NCBI GenBank assembly: GCA_945632055.1 | Contig: CALZCU010000018.1 | Coordinates: 1 to 9,310, forward strand | Source: an uncultured Ruminococcus sp. | Lineage (GTDB): Bacteria > Bacillota > Clostridia > Oscillospirales > Acutalibacteraceae | Length of the DNA stretch: 9,310 bases | Direction of reading: 5' to 3' | Part shown: piece after piece, positions 1 through 6,870 of the stretch | How positions within the stretch are numbered: the first letter of the stretch is position 1 | Layout: each line of letters begins with the position of its first letter | The notes under the pieces: model-generated | What the model saw: only the letters and a program-made list of their open reading frames with translations | Databases searched by the model: none | Told to the model about the DNA's origin: nothing | Made by a program: the position numbers and the translations under genes

Positions 1-678
1 CTTACCGTTCGCAAGGTCAGCGCAACAGAATACGAGCTAATTGCCGGAGAACGCAGACTTCGTGCCTCAGTTATGGCAGGTCTTCGCAAGGTTCCCTGTA
101 TCATAATCAAATGCTCCGACAAAGAGTCGGCAGTATATGCTCTCCTTGAAAATCTCCAGCGAAGCGACCTCGGAATGTTCGAGGAAGCTCGCGGAATTTC
201 AAGGCTGATACGCAGATACGGTCTTACTCAGCAGGAAGCGGCTTCAAAACTCGGCAAAACTCAATCCACAATCGCAAACAAACTAAGACTTCTTCGCCTT
301 ACATATGAAGAGCAGGAATGGATTGAAAATGCTGGGCTGAGCGAGCGCCACGCAAGAGCATTGCTGAGAATTTCGGACGAAAACGAAAGGCGAGAGGCAC
401 TCTCAAAAATCATCTCCGAAAATCTCAATGTTCAGCAGACTGAAAACCTTGTAAATCTGCTGATAAATTCAAGCCCCGAATCTGACAAAAAGAAGGGCGT
501 AAGCAAAGCGGTGATAAAGGACATCAGAATTTTTCTAAACACAATCAATAAAGCTATTGATACAATGCGTCTTGCGGGAATTGACGCACAGTCGGACAAG
601 ACCGACACAGAAAATTTTATCGAATACACAATCAAAATTCCCAAGAAACAAATTACTGATTCCGAAAAAACTGCCTGA
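1..678 (+). CDS. noc: Noc, nucleoid occlusion protein (5' partial)
   Basis: ParB-family DNA-binding protein that in Bacillus binds Noc sites, attaches to the membrane and blocks division-septum assembly over the nucleoid. The reading frame is open from base 1, so the start and roughly the first 55 residues (membrane-targeting helix, first ParB box) lie outside; 225 residues are visible. Seen: CTP-binding motif GERRLRA near visible residues 16-22, second motif ENLQRSD near 50-56, and a helix-turn-helix with GKTQSTIANKLRLL at 85-98. At the four positions reported to separate Noc from ParB it has Q88, K94, R99 and R116 (Noc type: Q, K, K, R). The C-terminal stretch with IKDIRIFLNTI and ending in IKIPKK is also Noc-like. 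Its place just before parA matches Bacillus. A terminator follows at 745-782, so it probably ends an upstream operon. A generic ParB paralogue is the main alternative, judged unlikely. Confidence 0.9.
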   Translation, partial: LTVRKVSATEYELIAGERRLRASVMAGLRKVPCIIIKCSDKESAVYALLENLQRSDLGMFEEARGISRLIRRYGLTQQEAASKLGKTQSTIANKLRLLRLTYEEQEWIENAGLSERHARALLRISDENERREALSKIISENLNVQQTENLVNLLINSSPESDKKKGVSKAVIKDIRIFLNTINKAIDTMRLAGIDAQSDKTDTENFIEYTIKIPKKQITDSEKTA

Positions 679-693
679 AATTACTTTCCAGTT

Positions 694-709
694 GGATGCG
701 AAAGCATCC
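694..709 (+). other. Stem-loop after noc
   Basis: GGATGC and GCATCC form a perfect 6-bp stem closed by a GAAA (GNRA-type) tetraloop, 15 bases after the noc stop codon. No T-tract follows, so it is not a terminator itself. It may protect the 3' end of the transcript or simply be a small palindrome. Confidence 0.5.
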
Positions 710-744
710 GTTCCACTCATACCCATTTCCTTATCTAAACCCCT

Positions 745-782
745 TGCGAAGAGCCGTACATTTTATGTGCGGCTTTTTCGCA
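745..782 (+). terminator. Rho-independent terminator of the noc operon
   Basis: GCCGTACA (753-760) pairs with TGTGCGGC (766-773), with one G.T wobble, around the loop TTTTA, and five Ts follow at 774-778. Outer bases TGCGAAGA and TTTTTCGCA can extend the stem, so the hairpin may work in both directions. It separates noc from the independently promoted parA-parB pair. Confidence 0.85.
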
Positions 783-790
783 TATATAAG

Positions 791-982
791 TCGAGTGCCT
801 CGACACGCAATTCGAGCAGACAGGTTGATATTATCAAACCATCTTTTCCCGACTGTTTTCGAGCAATTTTCATTAAGGTAAAAAATTCGAGTACCTCGAT
901 ACGCAGTTCGAGCAGACAGATTGTTATTTTCAAACCTTCTCTACCCGACCGTTTTCGAGCGATTTCCTATAAAGTAAAAAAT
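791..982 (+). repeat. Two tandem 96-bp intergenic repeat units
   Basis: Units 791-886 and 887-982 align without gaps; by hand count 81 of 96 bases agree. Each unit has a small dyad (TCGAGTGCCTCGA or TCGAGTACCTCGA), then TTCGAGCAGACAG, a TTCAAACC/ATCAAACC segment, CCCGACYGTTTTCGAGC and an A-rich end. A truncated third copy lies at 1027-1056. The family recurs in every large gap of this window. The units sit between the noc terminator and the parS-like site and do not look coding. Confidence 0.85.
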
Positions 983-997
983 GTTTCCCGTGAAACA
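982..997. promoter_or_regulatory. parS: parS-like ParB-binding site
   Basis: TGTTTCCCGTGAAACA differs from canonical parS (TGTTTCACGTGAAACA) at one base. The right half is perfect parS; the left half reads TTTCCC, as in the Noc site ATTTCCCGGGAAAT. It lies about 80 bp before the parA -35 element, so ParB spreading from here could also cover the parA promoter (inference). I found no other site this good in the window. Confidence 0.8.
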
Positions 998-1026
998 ATT
1001 AAATACTTTAATGTTTATAGATACCC

Positions 1027-1056
1027 AATTCGAGCAGTTTCCTATACAATAAAAAA
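1027..1056 (+). repeat. Truncated copy of the 96-bp repeat
   Basis: AATTCGAGCAG is joined directly to TTTCCTATACAATAAAAAA, which resembles the end of unit 887-982. The middle of the unit is missing, consistent with an internal deletion of a third tandem copy. Confidence 0.6.
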
Positions 1057-1078
1057 CATAAAAAATTTTAAAATACGC

Positions 1079-1107
1079 TTTAAAATCAACTGCATATATG
1101 CTATAAT
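1079..1107 (+). promoter_or_regulatory. Sigma-A type promoter for parA-parB
   Basis: The -35-like TTTAAA (1079-1084, 4 of 6 to TTGACA) is followed by a 17-bp spacer and a perfect -10 TATAAT (1102-1107) extended by an upstream TG (TGCTATAAT). Initiation is expected near 1113-1115, giving a leader of about 40 bases before the parA start. Confidence 0.75.
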
Positions 1108-1154
1108 TTAAAAGTATTACGAATACACCTAAATTTTAGAATAAAGGTGATTTT

Positions 1155-1928
1155 TTGGCAAAAATTATAGCAATTTCAAATCAAAAGGGCGGTGTCGGCA
1201 AAACCACAACCGCCGTTAATCTTGCGGCTTGTCTGGGAGCTATGGGCAAAAAAACTCTGCTCGTTGACGCAGACCCTCAGGGCAACGCAACAAGCGGTGT
1301 TGCGATTGACAAAAGCAAGGTTAAATTTTCAACCTATGACATTCTTGTCGAGGGTGCAAAGGCTGAGCAGTGCGTCCTGACAACTCCCTATGAAAATCTG
1401 CACATTCTTCCGTCAAGCCTTGATTTGGCGGCGGCGGAGCTTGAAATAGCAGAAAAAAGTCACAGAGAGGCTCTTCTCAAAAACGCACTCCTGCCGATTA
1501 AGCAGTATTACGATTACATAATAATCGACTGTCCTCCGTCACTCGGCTTGATTACTGCAAATGCTTTGACGGTTGCAGACACATTTTTAGTGCCTATTCA
1601 GTGCGAATACTACGCACTCGAGGGATTGTCACAGCTTATGAACACAGTCAGAAGAATCAAACGGCAGTACAACAGCGCAATCGAGCTTGAGGGCGTTCTG
1701 CTGACAATGTATGACGGCAGGCTCAACCTCACTCAGCAGGTAGTTGATGAGGTCAAAAAATTCTTCCCGGGAAAGGTTTTCAAAACCGTCATTCCGAGGG
1801 GAGTAAGACTTTCAGAAGCACCGAGCTTCGGTATGCCTGTAATCTACTATGACAAGTCCTGCAAGGGAAGCCTGTCATATATGGAAATGTCAAAGGAAAT
1901 CATAGCAAAGGAGCGCAGGAATGGCTAA
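1155..1928 (+). CDS. parA: ParA/Soj chromosome-partitioning ATPase
   Basis: Cytoplasmic P-loop ATPase of the MinD/ParA class. As an ATP-bound dimer it binds DNA non-specifically, is stimulated by ParB-parS complexes to move origins apart and, in Bacillus (Soj), also tunes DnaA activity. Seen in 257 residues: deviant Walker A KGGVGKTT at 11-18 with the signature first lysine, Walker A' DADPQGNA at 38-45, and Walker B YDYIIIDCPPSLG at 119-131. The P-loop begins almost at the N-terminus, so there is no N-terminal DNA-binding domain: the chromosomal, not plasmid-repressor, type. Length is close to Bacillus Soj (about 253). The TTG start at 1155 is chosen because it gives the family N-terminus MAKIIAISNQKGG and lies after the Shine-Dalgarno AAAGGTGAT (1143-1151). 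It overlaps parB by 8 bases, implying translational coupling. Confidence 0.96.
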   Translation: MAKIIAISNQKGGVGKTTTAVNLAACLGAMGKKTLLVDADPQGNATSGVAIDKSKVKFSTYDILVEGAKAEQCVLTTPYENLHILPSSLDLAAAELEIAEKSHREALLKNALLPIKQYYDYIIIDCPPSLGLITANALTVADTFLVPIQCEYYALEGLSQLMNTVRRIKRQYNSAIELEGVLLTMYDGRLNLTQQVVDEVKKFFPGKVFKTVIPRGVRLSEAPSFGMPVIYYDKSCKGSLSYMEMSKEIIAKERRNG

Positions 1929-2769
1929 AAAATTAGGAGGTCTTGGCAAGGGACTCAACGCAATTTTCATCGAAAACGACAGCGAGGACAACAACGGCAG
2001 TGTTACGCTCAAAATTTCCGAGATAGAGCCGAACAGAACTCAGCCCCGTAAGGAGTTTGACGAAAAGGCACTCAGCGAGCTTGCAGAGAGCATTTCAAAG
2101 CACGGGCTTCTACAGCCGTTGCTCGTCCGTCCTCTGACACTCGGCGGATATCAGATTGTCGCAGGCGAGAGAAGATACAGAGCTTGCAGAATGGCAGGTA
2201 TCACAGAAGTTCCCGTAATAATCAGAGAGCTTGGCGACACCGAAACAATGGAGCTTGCACTGATAGAAAACCTACAGCGAGAGGATTTATCACCGATTGA
2301 AGAAGCGCTCGGCTACAAAACTCTGATGGACGAGCACGGCTTCACACAGGAGGAGGTATCGCAGTCGGTCGGAAAATCCCGTCCTGCGGTAGCGAATGCG
2401 TTAAGGCTTTTAAAGCTTCCCCAGAGCATACTCGATTTATTGAAAGACGGCAAAATCTCGGCAGGCCACGCAAGAGCTTTGCTCACGCTTGAGGACGAGA
2501 AGATGATGCTCGAAATTGCCGAGGAAATAATCAGCAAGGATTTATCTGTTCGTCAGACTGAGAAAATCTGTAAGCAAAAGCCAAAGGAAATCAAAAAGGA
2601 AGAGCCTGAAAAGAAGCCTTCTTTTTATAGTATGGTAGAGCTTGCGCTCAACGAGAGTCTTGGCAGAAAAATCAAGGTTTCAAAAAATAAGGGCAAGCAG
2701 GGCGGAATATTGCAGATTGAGTTTTACTCGGACGAAGAACTTACCGAGCTGTCAAATAAGTTAAAATAA
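1921..2769 (+). CDS. parB: ParB/Spo0J chromosome-partitioning CTPase
   Basis: Site-specific DNA-binding protein that nucleates at parS, closes into a sliding clamp with CTP, spreads, and loads condensin. The 282 residues show, in order: an N-terminal ParA-stimulating segment KKLGGLGKGLNAIF (residues 3-16), the CTP-binding motifs GERRYRA (82-88) and ENLQRED (116-122), a helix-turn-helix with VGKSRPAVANALRLLKLP (150-167), a charged Lys/Glu linker near 215-228, and a C-terminal dimerisation domain ending LSNKLK. Specificity positions are R154 and G182, the ParB state, against Q and R in the upstream Noc. The ATG at 1921 lies inside the end of parA, 7 bases after AAAGGAG (1907-1913). No T-tract terminator follows; repeat DNA starts at the base after the stop codon. 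Confidence 0.96.
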   Translation: MAKKLGGLGKGLNAIFIENDSEDNNGSVTLKISEIEPNRTQPRKEFDEKALSELAESISKHGLLQPLLVRPLTLGGYQIVAGERRYRACRMAGITEVPVIIRELGDTETMELALIENLQREDLSPIEEALGYKTLMDEHGFTQEEVSQSVGKSRPAVANALRLLKLPQSILDLLKDGKISAGHARALLTLEDEKMMLEIAEEIISKDLSVRQTEKICKQKPKEIKKEEPEKKPSFYSMVELALNESLGRKIKVSKNKGKQGGILQIEFYSDEELTELSNKLK

Positions 2770-2901
2770 CCGAGTACCTCGGCTGGTAATTCGAGCAGAT
2801 AGTTCGGTGTAAAAATTCAAATCGGTTGCCCGACCGACCGAGTACCTCGGCTGGTAATTCGAGCATACAGGTTTTTTTAATTTAAATGCAATTGCCCGAC
2901 C
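2770..2901 (+). repeat. Two tandem ~67-bp intergenic repeat units
   Basis: Units begin at 2770 and 2838 (period 68). Both start with the dyad CCGAGTACCTCGG, continue CTGGTAATTCGAGCA and end in TTGCCCGACC. The first ends ATCGGTTGCCCGACCGA, where CGGT and ACCG can pair. This is a shorter variant of the family at 791-982, and it starts directly after the parB stop codon. Confidence 0.85.
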
Positions 2902-2923
2902 AAAGTGTTTGCCGTAATTCTGC

Positions 2924-2943
2924 GGAACAGTCTTGACTGTTTT
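2924..2943. repeat. Degenerate palindromic repeat
   Basis: GGAACAGTCTTGACTGTTTT is an imperfect inverted repeat (AACAGT around CTTG, then ACTGTT). It is a decayed relative of the perfect palindrome at 4534-4553, sharing the GTCTTGAC core. Confidence 0.6.
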
Positions 2944-2978
2944 CTACGATTTAAATAAATGTTCATTTGTTGGAAATC

Positions 2979-2997
2979 GGGCGGATGATATCCGCCC
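2979..2997. repeat. Palindromic REP-like repeat
   Basis: GGGCGGAT and ATCCGCCC are perfect 8-bp arms around GAT. The CTACG that follows is also found after the palindrome at 3038-3057, which suggests one family of mobile palindromes with variable cores and a constant edge. Confidence 0.7.
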
Positions 2998-3011
2998 CTA
3001 CGGAGTTGTTT

Positions 3012-3063
3012 GTTAAGGTTGCCGTTGCGGTTAGTTTGGACACGGCACGGCGTGTCCCTACGA
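3012..3063 (+). repeat. 52-bp element half, inverted copy of 6471-6522
   Basis: This stretch matches the reverse complement of 6471-6522 at 49 of 52 bases. It contains the palindrome GGACACGGCACGGCGTGTCC (3038-3057), whose centre has lost one paired base relative to the oriC copies, and ends CCTACGA. The copy lies just upstream of serS. The remaining 3064-3095 is AT-rich; I could not assign a convincing serS promoter there. Confidence 0.8.
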
Positions 3064-3110
3064 ATTGGAATCGTATTGTTAATTGTTAATTAATAAAAGG
3101 AGAGTATATT

Positions 3111-4391
3111 ATGATTGACATAAAATTTTTAAGGGAAAATCCCGAAGCAGTAAAGGAAAACATCAGAAAAAAATATCAGGAGCATAAATTGGAGCTTGTT
3201 GACAAGGTAATCGAGCTTGACTCAGAGAGCAGAGCCGTAAAACAGCAGGCAGACGAGCTTCGCTCAAACCGCAACAAGGTTTCAAAGCAAATCGGCGCAC
3301 TGATGGCTCAGGGCAAAAAAGAAGAGGGAATGGCTCTTAAAGAAGAGGTAACAAGGCAAGCTCAGCTTCTTGCAGAGCTTGAAGAAAAGGAAGCAAAACT
3401 CAGCGCTGAGGTTACCGAAATTATGATGCAGATTCCTCAGATTATCGACGAGTCTGTTCCGATTGGCAAGGACGATTCGCAGAATGTTGAGATTGAGCGT
3501 TTCGGCGAGCCTGTTGTTCCCGATTTTGAAATTCCATATCACACCGAGATTATGGAAAAGCTCAACGGAATTGACCTTGACTCCGCAAGAAAGGTTGCAG
3601 GCAACGGCTTCTACTATCTTATGGGCGATATTGCAAGGCTCCACAGCGCAGTAATCTCTTATGCCCGTGACTTTATGATTGACAGGGGCTTTACATACTG
3701 CGTACCTCCGTTTATGATTCGCAGTAATGTTGTAACAGGAGTAATGAGCTTTGCCGAGATGGACTCAATGATGTATAAGATTGAAGGAGAAGATCTCTAT
3801 CTTATCGGCACAAGCGAACATTCAATGATTGGAAAATTCATCGACACTATCAACAAGGAAGAAAATCTGCCCTACACCCTCACAAGCTATTCGCCCTGCT
3901 TTAGAAAGGAAAAGGGCGCACACGGCATTGAGGAGAGGGGTGTTTACAGAATACACCAGTTTGAAAAGCAAGAGATGATTGTTGTCTGCAAGCCCGAGGA
4001 GAGTAAAATGTGGTTTGACAAGCTCTGGCAGAACACAGTTGATTTGTTCCGCTCGCTCGACATTCCCGTAAGAACGCTTGAATGTTGTTCGGGCGACCTT
4101 GCAGATTTGAAGGTTCGCTCGCTCGATGTTGAGGCTTGGTCGCCAAGACAGAAGAAATATTTTGAGGTAGGCTCCTGCTCAAACCTCGGTGACGCACAGG
4201 CACGCAGACTTAAAATAAGAGTATCGGGAGAGGGCGGTAAAAAGTATTTTGCACACACTCTGAATAATACAGTAGTTGCTCCGCCGAGAATGTTGATTGC
4301 GTTCCTCGAAAACAATCTCAATGAGGACGGCTCAATCAATATCCCCGTTGCATTAAGACCGTATATGGGCGGTAAAGAAGTAATTAAGTGA
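3111..4391 (+). CDS. serS: Seryl-tRNA synthetase (divergent subtype)
   Basis: Class II aminoacyl-tRNA synthetase charging tRNA-Ser (and tRNA-Sec) with serine in the cytoplasm. The 426 residues show the expected start MIDIKFLRENPEAVKENIR, a long charged coiled-coil arm at about 30-105 that grips the tRNA variable arm, motif 2 CFRKEKGAHG at 263-272 with ATP-binding R265, and motif 3 with TLNNTVVAPPR ending at R393. Several core motifs differ from the common bacterial form: TLNNTVVAPPR replaces TLNGSGLAVGR, SGDLADLKVRSLDVEAWSPR replaces the [20 protein letters not shown] type, and ERGVYRIHQFEKQEM replaces TRGLIRMHQFDKVEM. Length and fold order are normal and catalytic arginines are kept, so it should be active. 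The ATG at 3111 follows AAAGGAGAG (3096-3104). A serS near parB is also known in other Clostridia. A terminator follows. Confidence 0.95.
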   Translation: MIDIKFLRENPEAVKENIRKKYQEHKLELVDKVIELDSESRAVKQQADELRSNRNKVSKQIGALMAQGKKEEGMALKEEVTRQAQLLAELEEKEAKLSAEVTEIMMQIPQIIDESVPIGKDDSQNVEIERFGEPVVPDFEIPYHTEIMEKLNGIDLDSARKVAGNGFYYLMGDIARLHSAVISYARDFMIDRGFTYCVPPFMIRSNVVTGVMSFAEMDSMMYKIEGEDLYLIGTSEHSMIGKFIDTINKEENLPYTLTSYSPCFRKEKGAHGIEERGVYRIHQFEKQEMIVVCKPEESKMWFDKLWQNTVDLFRSLDIPVRTLECCSGDLADLKVRSLDVEAWSPRQKKYFEVGSCSNLGDAQARRLKIRVSGEGGKKYFAHTLNNTVVAPPRMLIAFLENNLNEDGSINIPVALRPYMGGKEVIK

Positions 4392-4396
4392 TTTGC

Positions 4397-4428
4397 TGAA
4401 AGGGTTGTCGAAAGGCAATCCTTTTTCA
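4397..4428 (+). terminator. Rho-independent terminator of serS
   Basis: AAAGGGTTGTC (4399-4409) pairs with GGCAATCCTTT (4414-4424), with two G.T wobbles, around a GAAA tetraloop, and is followed by further Ts. It starts 6 bases after the serS stop codon and isolates serS from dnaA. Confidence 0.9.
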
Positions 4429-4462
4429 ATTTACAATTAACAAATTACAATTAACAATTGTG

Positions 4463-4850
4463 GTCGGGCAGATAGCTCGGCAATAGAAATAACAATGGTT
4501 AACCGACTGTATTTATATTTTTTAATAGCGTAAGGAACGGTCTTGACCGTTCCGCAAGATTACAATATATCCTTCGGTCGGGCAACCGTTGTAATTAATA
4601 AATCCGAGCTGTCTACACGAATTACGAACCGAGGTACTCGGTCAGTCGGGCAACCAATATATTAAAACCGAGCTATCTGAAAGAGTTATCAATTGTGATT
4701 TTCAAAACGAACACTTCGGTCGGGCAACCGACATAACTAATAAAACCAACCTATCTGCCCGAACTAAAATCCATTGTGATTTTCAAAACAAACTCATCAG
4801 TCGGGCAACCGCATTTCAGCTATGTACCGATCTATCTGCCCGAACTAAAA
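4463..4850 (-). repeat. Inverted-orientation repeat array upstream of dnaA
   Basis: The reverse complement of the TTGCCCGACCGA repeat family occurs as an array. TCGGGCAACC lies at 4578, 4646, 4720 and 4801 (spacings 68, 74 and 81), and a fused fragment TCGGGCAGATAGCTCGG starts at 4464. The full unit at 4574-4641 ends with CCGAGGTACTCGG. The last two copies form a second-order tandem of 81 bp (from 4692 and 4773) sharing ATTGTGATTTTCAAAAC and CTATCTGCCCGAACTAAAAT. It fills most of the 580-bp serS-dnaA gap; no open reading frame of note is present. Confidence 0.85.
4534..4553. repeat. Perfect 9-bp-arm palindrome
   Basis: GGAACGGTC and GACCGTTCC flank TT. It interrupts the array of inverted repeats between serS and dnaA and has a decayed relative at 2924-2943. 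No T-tract follows, so it is unlikely to be a terminator. Confidence 0.75.
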
Positions 4851-4853
4851 TAC

Positions 4854-4882
4854 TTGATTTTTGGTGGGGTTTGAGGTATAAT
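4854..4882 (+). promoter_or_regulatory. Sigma-A type promoter of dnaA
   Basis: TTGATT (4854-4859, 4 of 6) is followed by a 17-bp spacer and a perfect -10 TATAAT (4877-4882). Initiation is expected near 4889, leaving a leader of about 85 bases. A weaker second candidate is TTGTAT (4885-4890) with TAAAAT (4909-4914), spacer 18. TTTTAACAATG at 4895-4905 resembles a motif beside the DnaA-trios and could be an autoregulatory site (inference). Confidence 0.75.
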
Positions 4883-4927
4883 TATTGTATGATATTTTAA
4901 CAATGGGGTAAAATACGGAATTACAAA

Positions 4928-4952
4928 AAAATGCTGATTTTAACGGCATTTT
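4928..4952 (+). promoter_or_regulatory. Stem-loop in the dnaA leader
   Basis: AAAATGC (4928-4934) pairs with GCATTTT (4946-4952); one G-C and one T.G pair can extend it inward. It lies 3 bases before the Shine-Dalgarno region AGAGGAAG (4956-4963). It could modulate translation or act as a weak attenuator, but it is AT-rich and no alternative fold was found. Confidence 0.4.
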
Positions 4953-4974
4953 ATGAGAGGAAGATACTGATTTG

Positions 4975-6297
<1,323 letters not shown>

Positions 6298-6313
6298 CGG
6301 TGTGCCACCGTGG

Positions 6314-6432
6314 GCAGTTCGAGTAGACAGCTCGGATTTGTAAATTACAACGGTTTCCCGACCGACCGAGTACCTCGGCTTGTAATTCGTGTAGACAGCT
6401 CGGTGTGTGATTAAAATCGCTTGCCCGACCGA
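6314..6432 (+). repeat. Two intergenic repeat units downstream of dnaA
   Basis: The first unit is headless: it starts at GCAGTTCGAGTAGACAG and ends TTTCCCGACCGA (6314-6365). The second, at 6366-6432, is complete, from CCGAGTACCTCGG to TTGCCCGACCGA (67 bp). In the first, CGAGTAGACAGCTCG can form a 4-bp stem. Orientation is the same as in the noc-parA and parB-serS gaps and opposite to that upstream of dnaA. Confidence 0.85.
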
Positions 6433-6472
6433 TGTGTATTTTTCTGTTTTATAAAGGTTGTTTTAGCACTTC

Positions 6473-6617
6473 GTAGGGACACGGCGTGCCGTGTCCAAGC
6501 TAACAGCAACGGCAACCTTAACGCACAATCAAATCCATATGATTGAATGTTACTGTAACAATTATAAATTATTTATGTTTGATGTTCACAACCGGACACG
6601 GCACGCCGTGTCCCTAC
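6473..6617. mobile_element. 145-bp REPIN/MITE-like element inside oriC
   Basis: The ends at 6473-6496 and 6594-6617 are perfect 24-bp inverted repeats. Each starts, read inward, GTAGGGACACGG and is itself nearly palindromic (core GGACACGGCGTGCCGTGTCC on the left). About 97 bp lie between, including the small dyad GTTACTGTAAC, with no reading frame. The layout matches a pair of REP palindromes in inverted orientation, a non-autonomous element mobilised in trans. No target-site duplication was seen. Confidence 0.7.
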
Positions 6618-6636
6618 TAAATTGTTAATTGTAAAT

Positions 6637-6732
6637 TGTTGATTGAATTTTCCACCTTTTCATCAACATTAAACTAACATAAACTGACACGATGTTGATT
6701 GTTGAAAAAATATTGAAAAATGTTTATCAACT
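6637..6732. promoter_or_regulatory. Cluster of variant DnaA-box-like sites
   Basis: Five related 9-mers occur in 96 bp: CAATCAACA (reverse strand, 6637-6645), TCATCAACA (6660-6668), CAATCAACA (reverse, 6693-6701), TTTTCAACA (reverse, 6700-6708) and TTATCAACT (6724-6732). They share TCAAC(A) where the classical box TTATCCACA has TCCACA. A poorer candidate, TTTTCCACC, is at 6649-6657. Assignment rests on position and recurrence, not on exact matches. Confidence 0.5.
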
Positions 6733-6804
6733 TCAAACAATTTTCAAAACTGCACTGTGGACGGAAAAATCAAGCGTACAAGCCGTTTTCTATGCTTTTA
6801 CTAT

Positions 6805-6852
6805 GTTTTAACATTGCCTACTACGACTACTAAAATATAAATATTATATAGA
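6805..6852 (+). promoter_or_regulatory. DnaA-trio and DNA-unwinding element
   Basis: A weak box-like GTTTTAACA (6805-6813) is followed after four bases by CTACTACGACTACTA (6818-6832): four CTA and one CGA trinucleotide, read on the complement as 3'-GAT steps. An almost pure A/T stretch follows to 6852. The order box, trios, AT-rich DNA, dnaN matches the Bacillus basal unwinding system, where DnaA extends from double-stranded boxes onto single-stranded trios. The dnaN ribosome-binding site begins right after. Confidence 0.75.
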
Positions 6853-6870
6853 TTGGAGAAGATTACCGCC

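Larger units (their letters stand above)
6298..6870. other. oriC: Putative chromosomal origin oriC (dnaA-dnaN gap)
   Basis: The 573-bp gap has no gene. From left to right it holds two repeat-family units (6314-6432), a 145-bp inverted-repeat element (6473-6617), a cluster of degenerate DnaA-box-like sites (6637-6732), CTA trinucleotides matching the DnaA-trio (6818-6832) and a 20-base AT-only stretch before dnaN. In Bacillus the DNA-unwinding element holds the same place relative to dnaN. Perfect TTATCCACA boxes were not found on either strand. Confidence 0.8.

Noticed and set aside
262..270. CAATCCACA in noc as a DnaA box
   Set aside because: Seven of nine bases match, but it lies alone in a coding sequence far from the origin features and is expected by chance.
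791..982. The 96-bp tandem as a CRISPR or iteron array
   Set aside because: Units are too long and adjacent, with no unique spacers of constant length and only two full copies, so CRISPR is excluded. No initiator gene of plasmid type is present.
557..1111. A 184-codon open frame across the end of noc and the noc-parA gap
   Set aside because: It overlaps the noc coding end and runs through the terminator. Its apparent internal protein repeat only reflects the 96-bp DNA repeat, whose length is a multiple of three. No ribosome-binding site or family likeness.
3944..4429. Long open frames on the reverse strand within serS
   Set aside because: They are antisense to a full-length conserved gene, lack plausible starts and show no recognisable protein; they follow from the codon usage of serS.
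6298..6310. CGGTGTGCCACCG after dnaA as a terminator
   Set aside because: Only a 5-bp stem with no T-tract; it looks like a chance hairpin or repeat edge.
6684..6714. CTGACA with AATATT as a dnaN promoter
   Set aside because: The -35 is good, but the spacer is 19 and the -10 is weak, and it overlaps the DnaA-box-like cluster. I could not assign a dnaN promoter with confidence.
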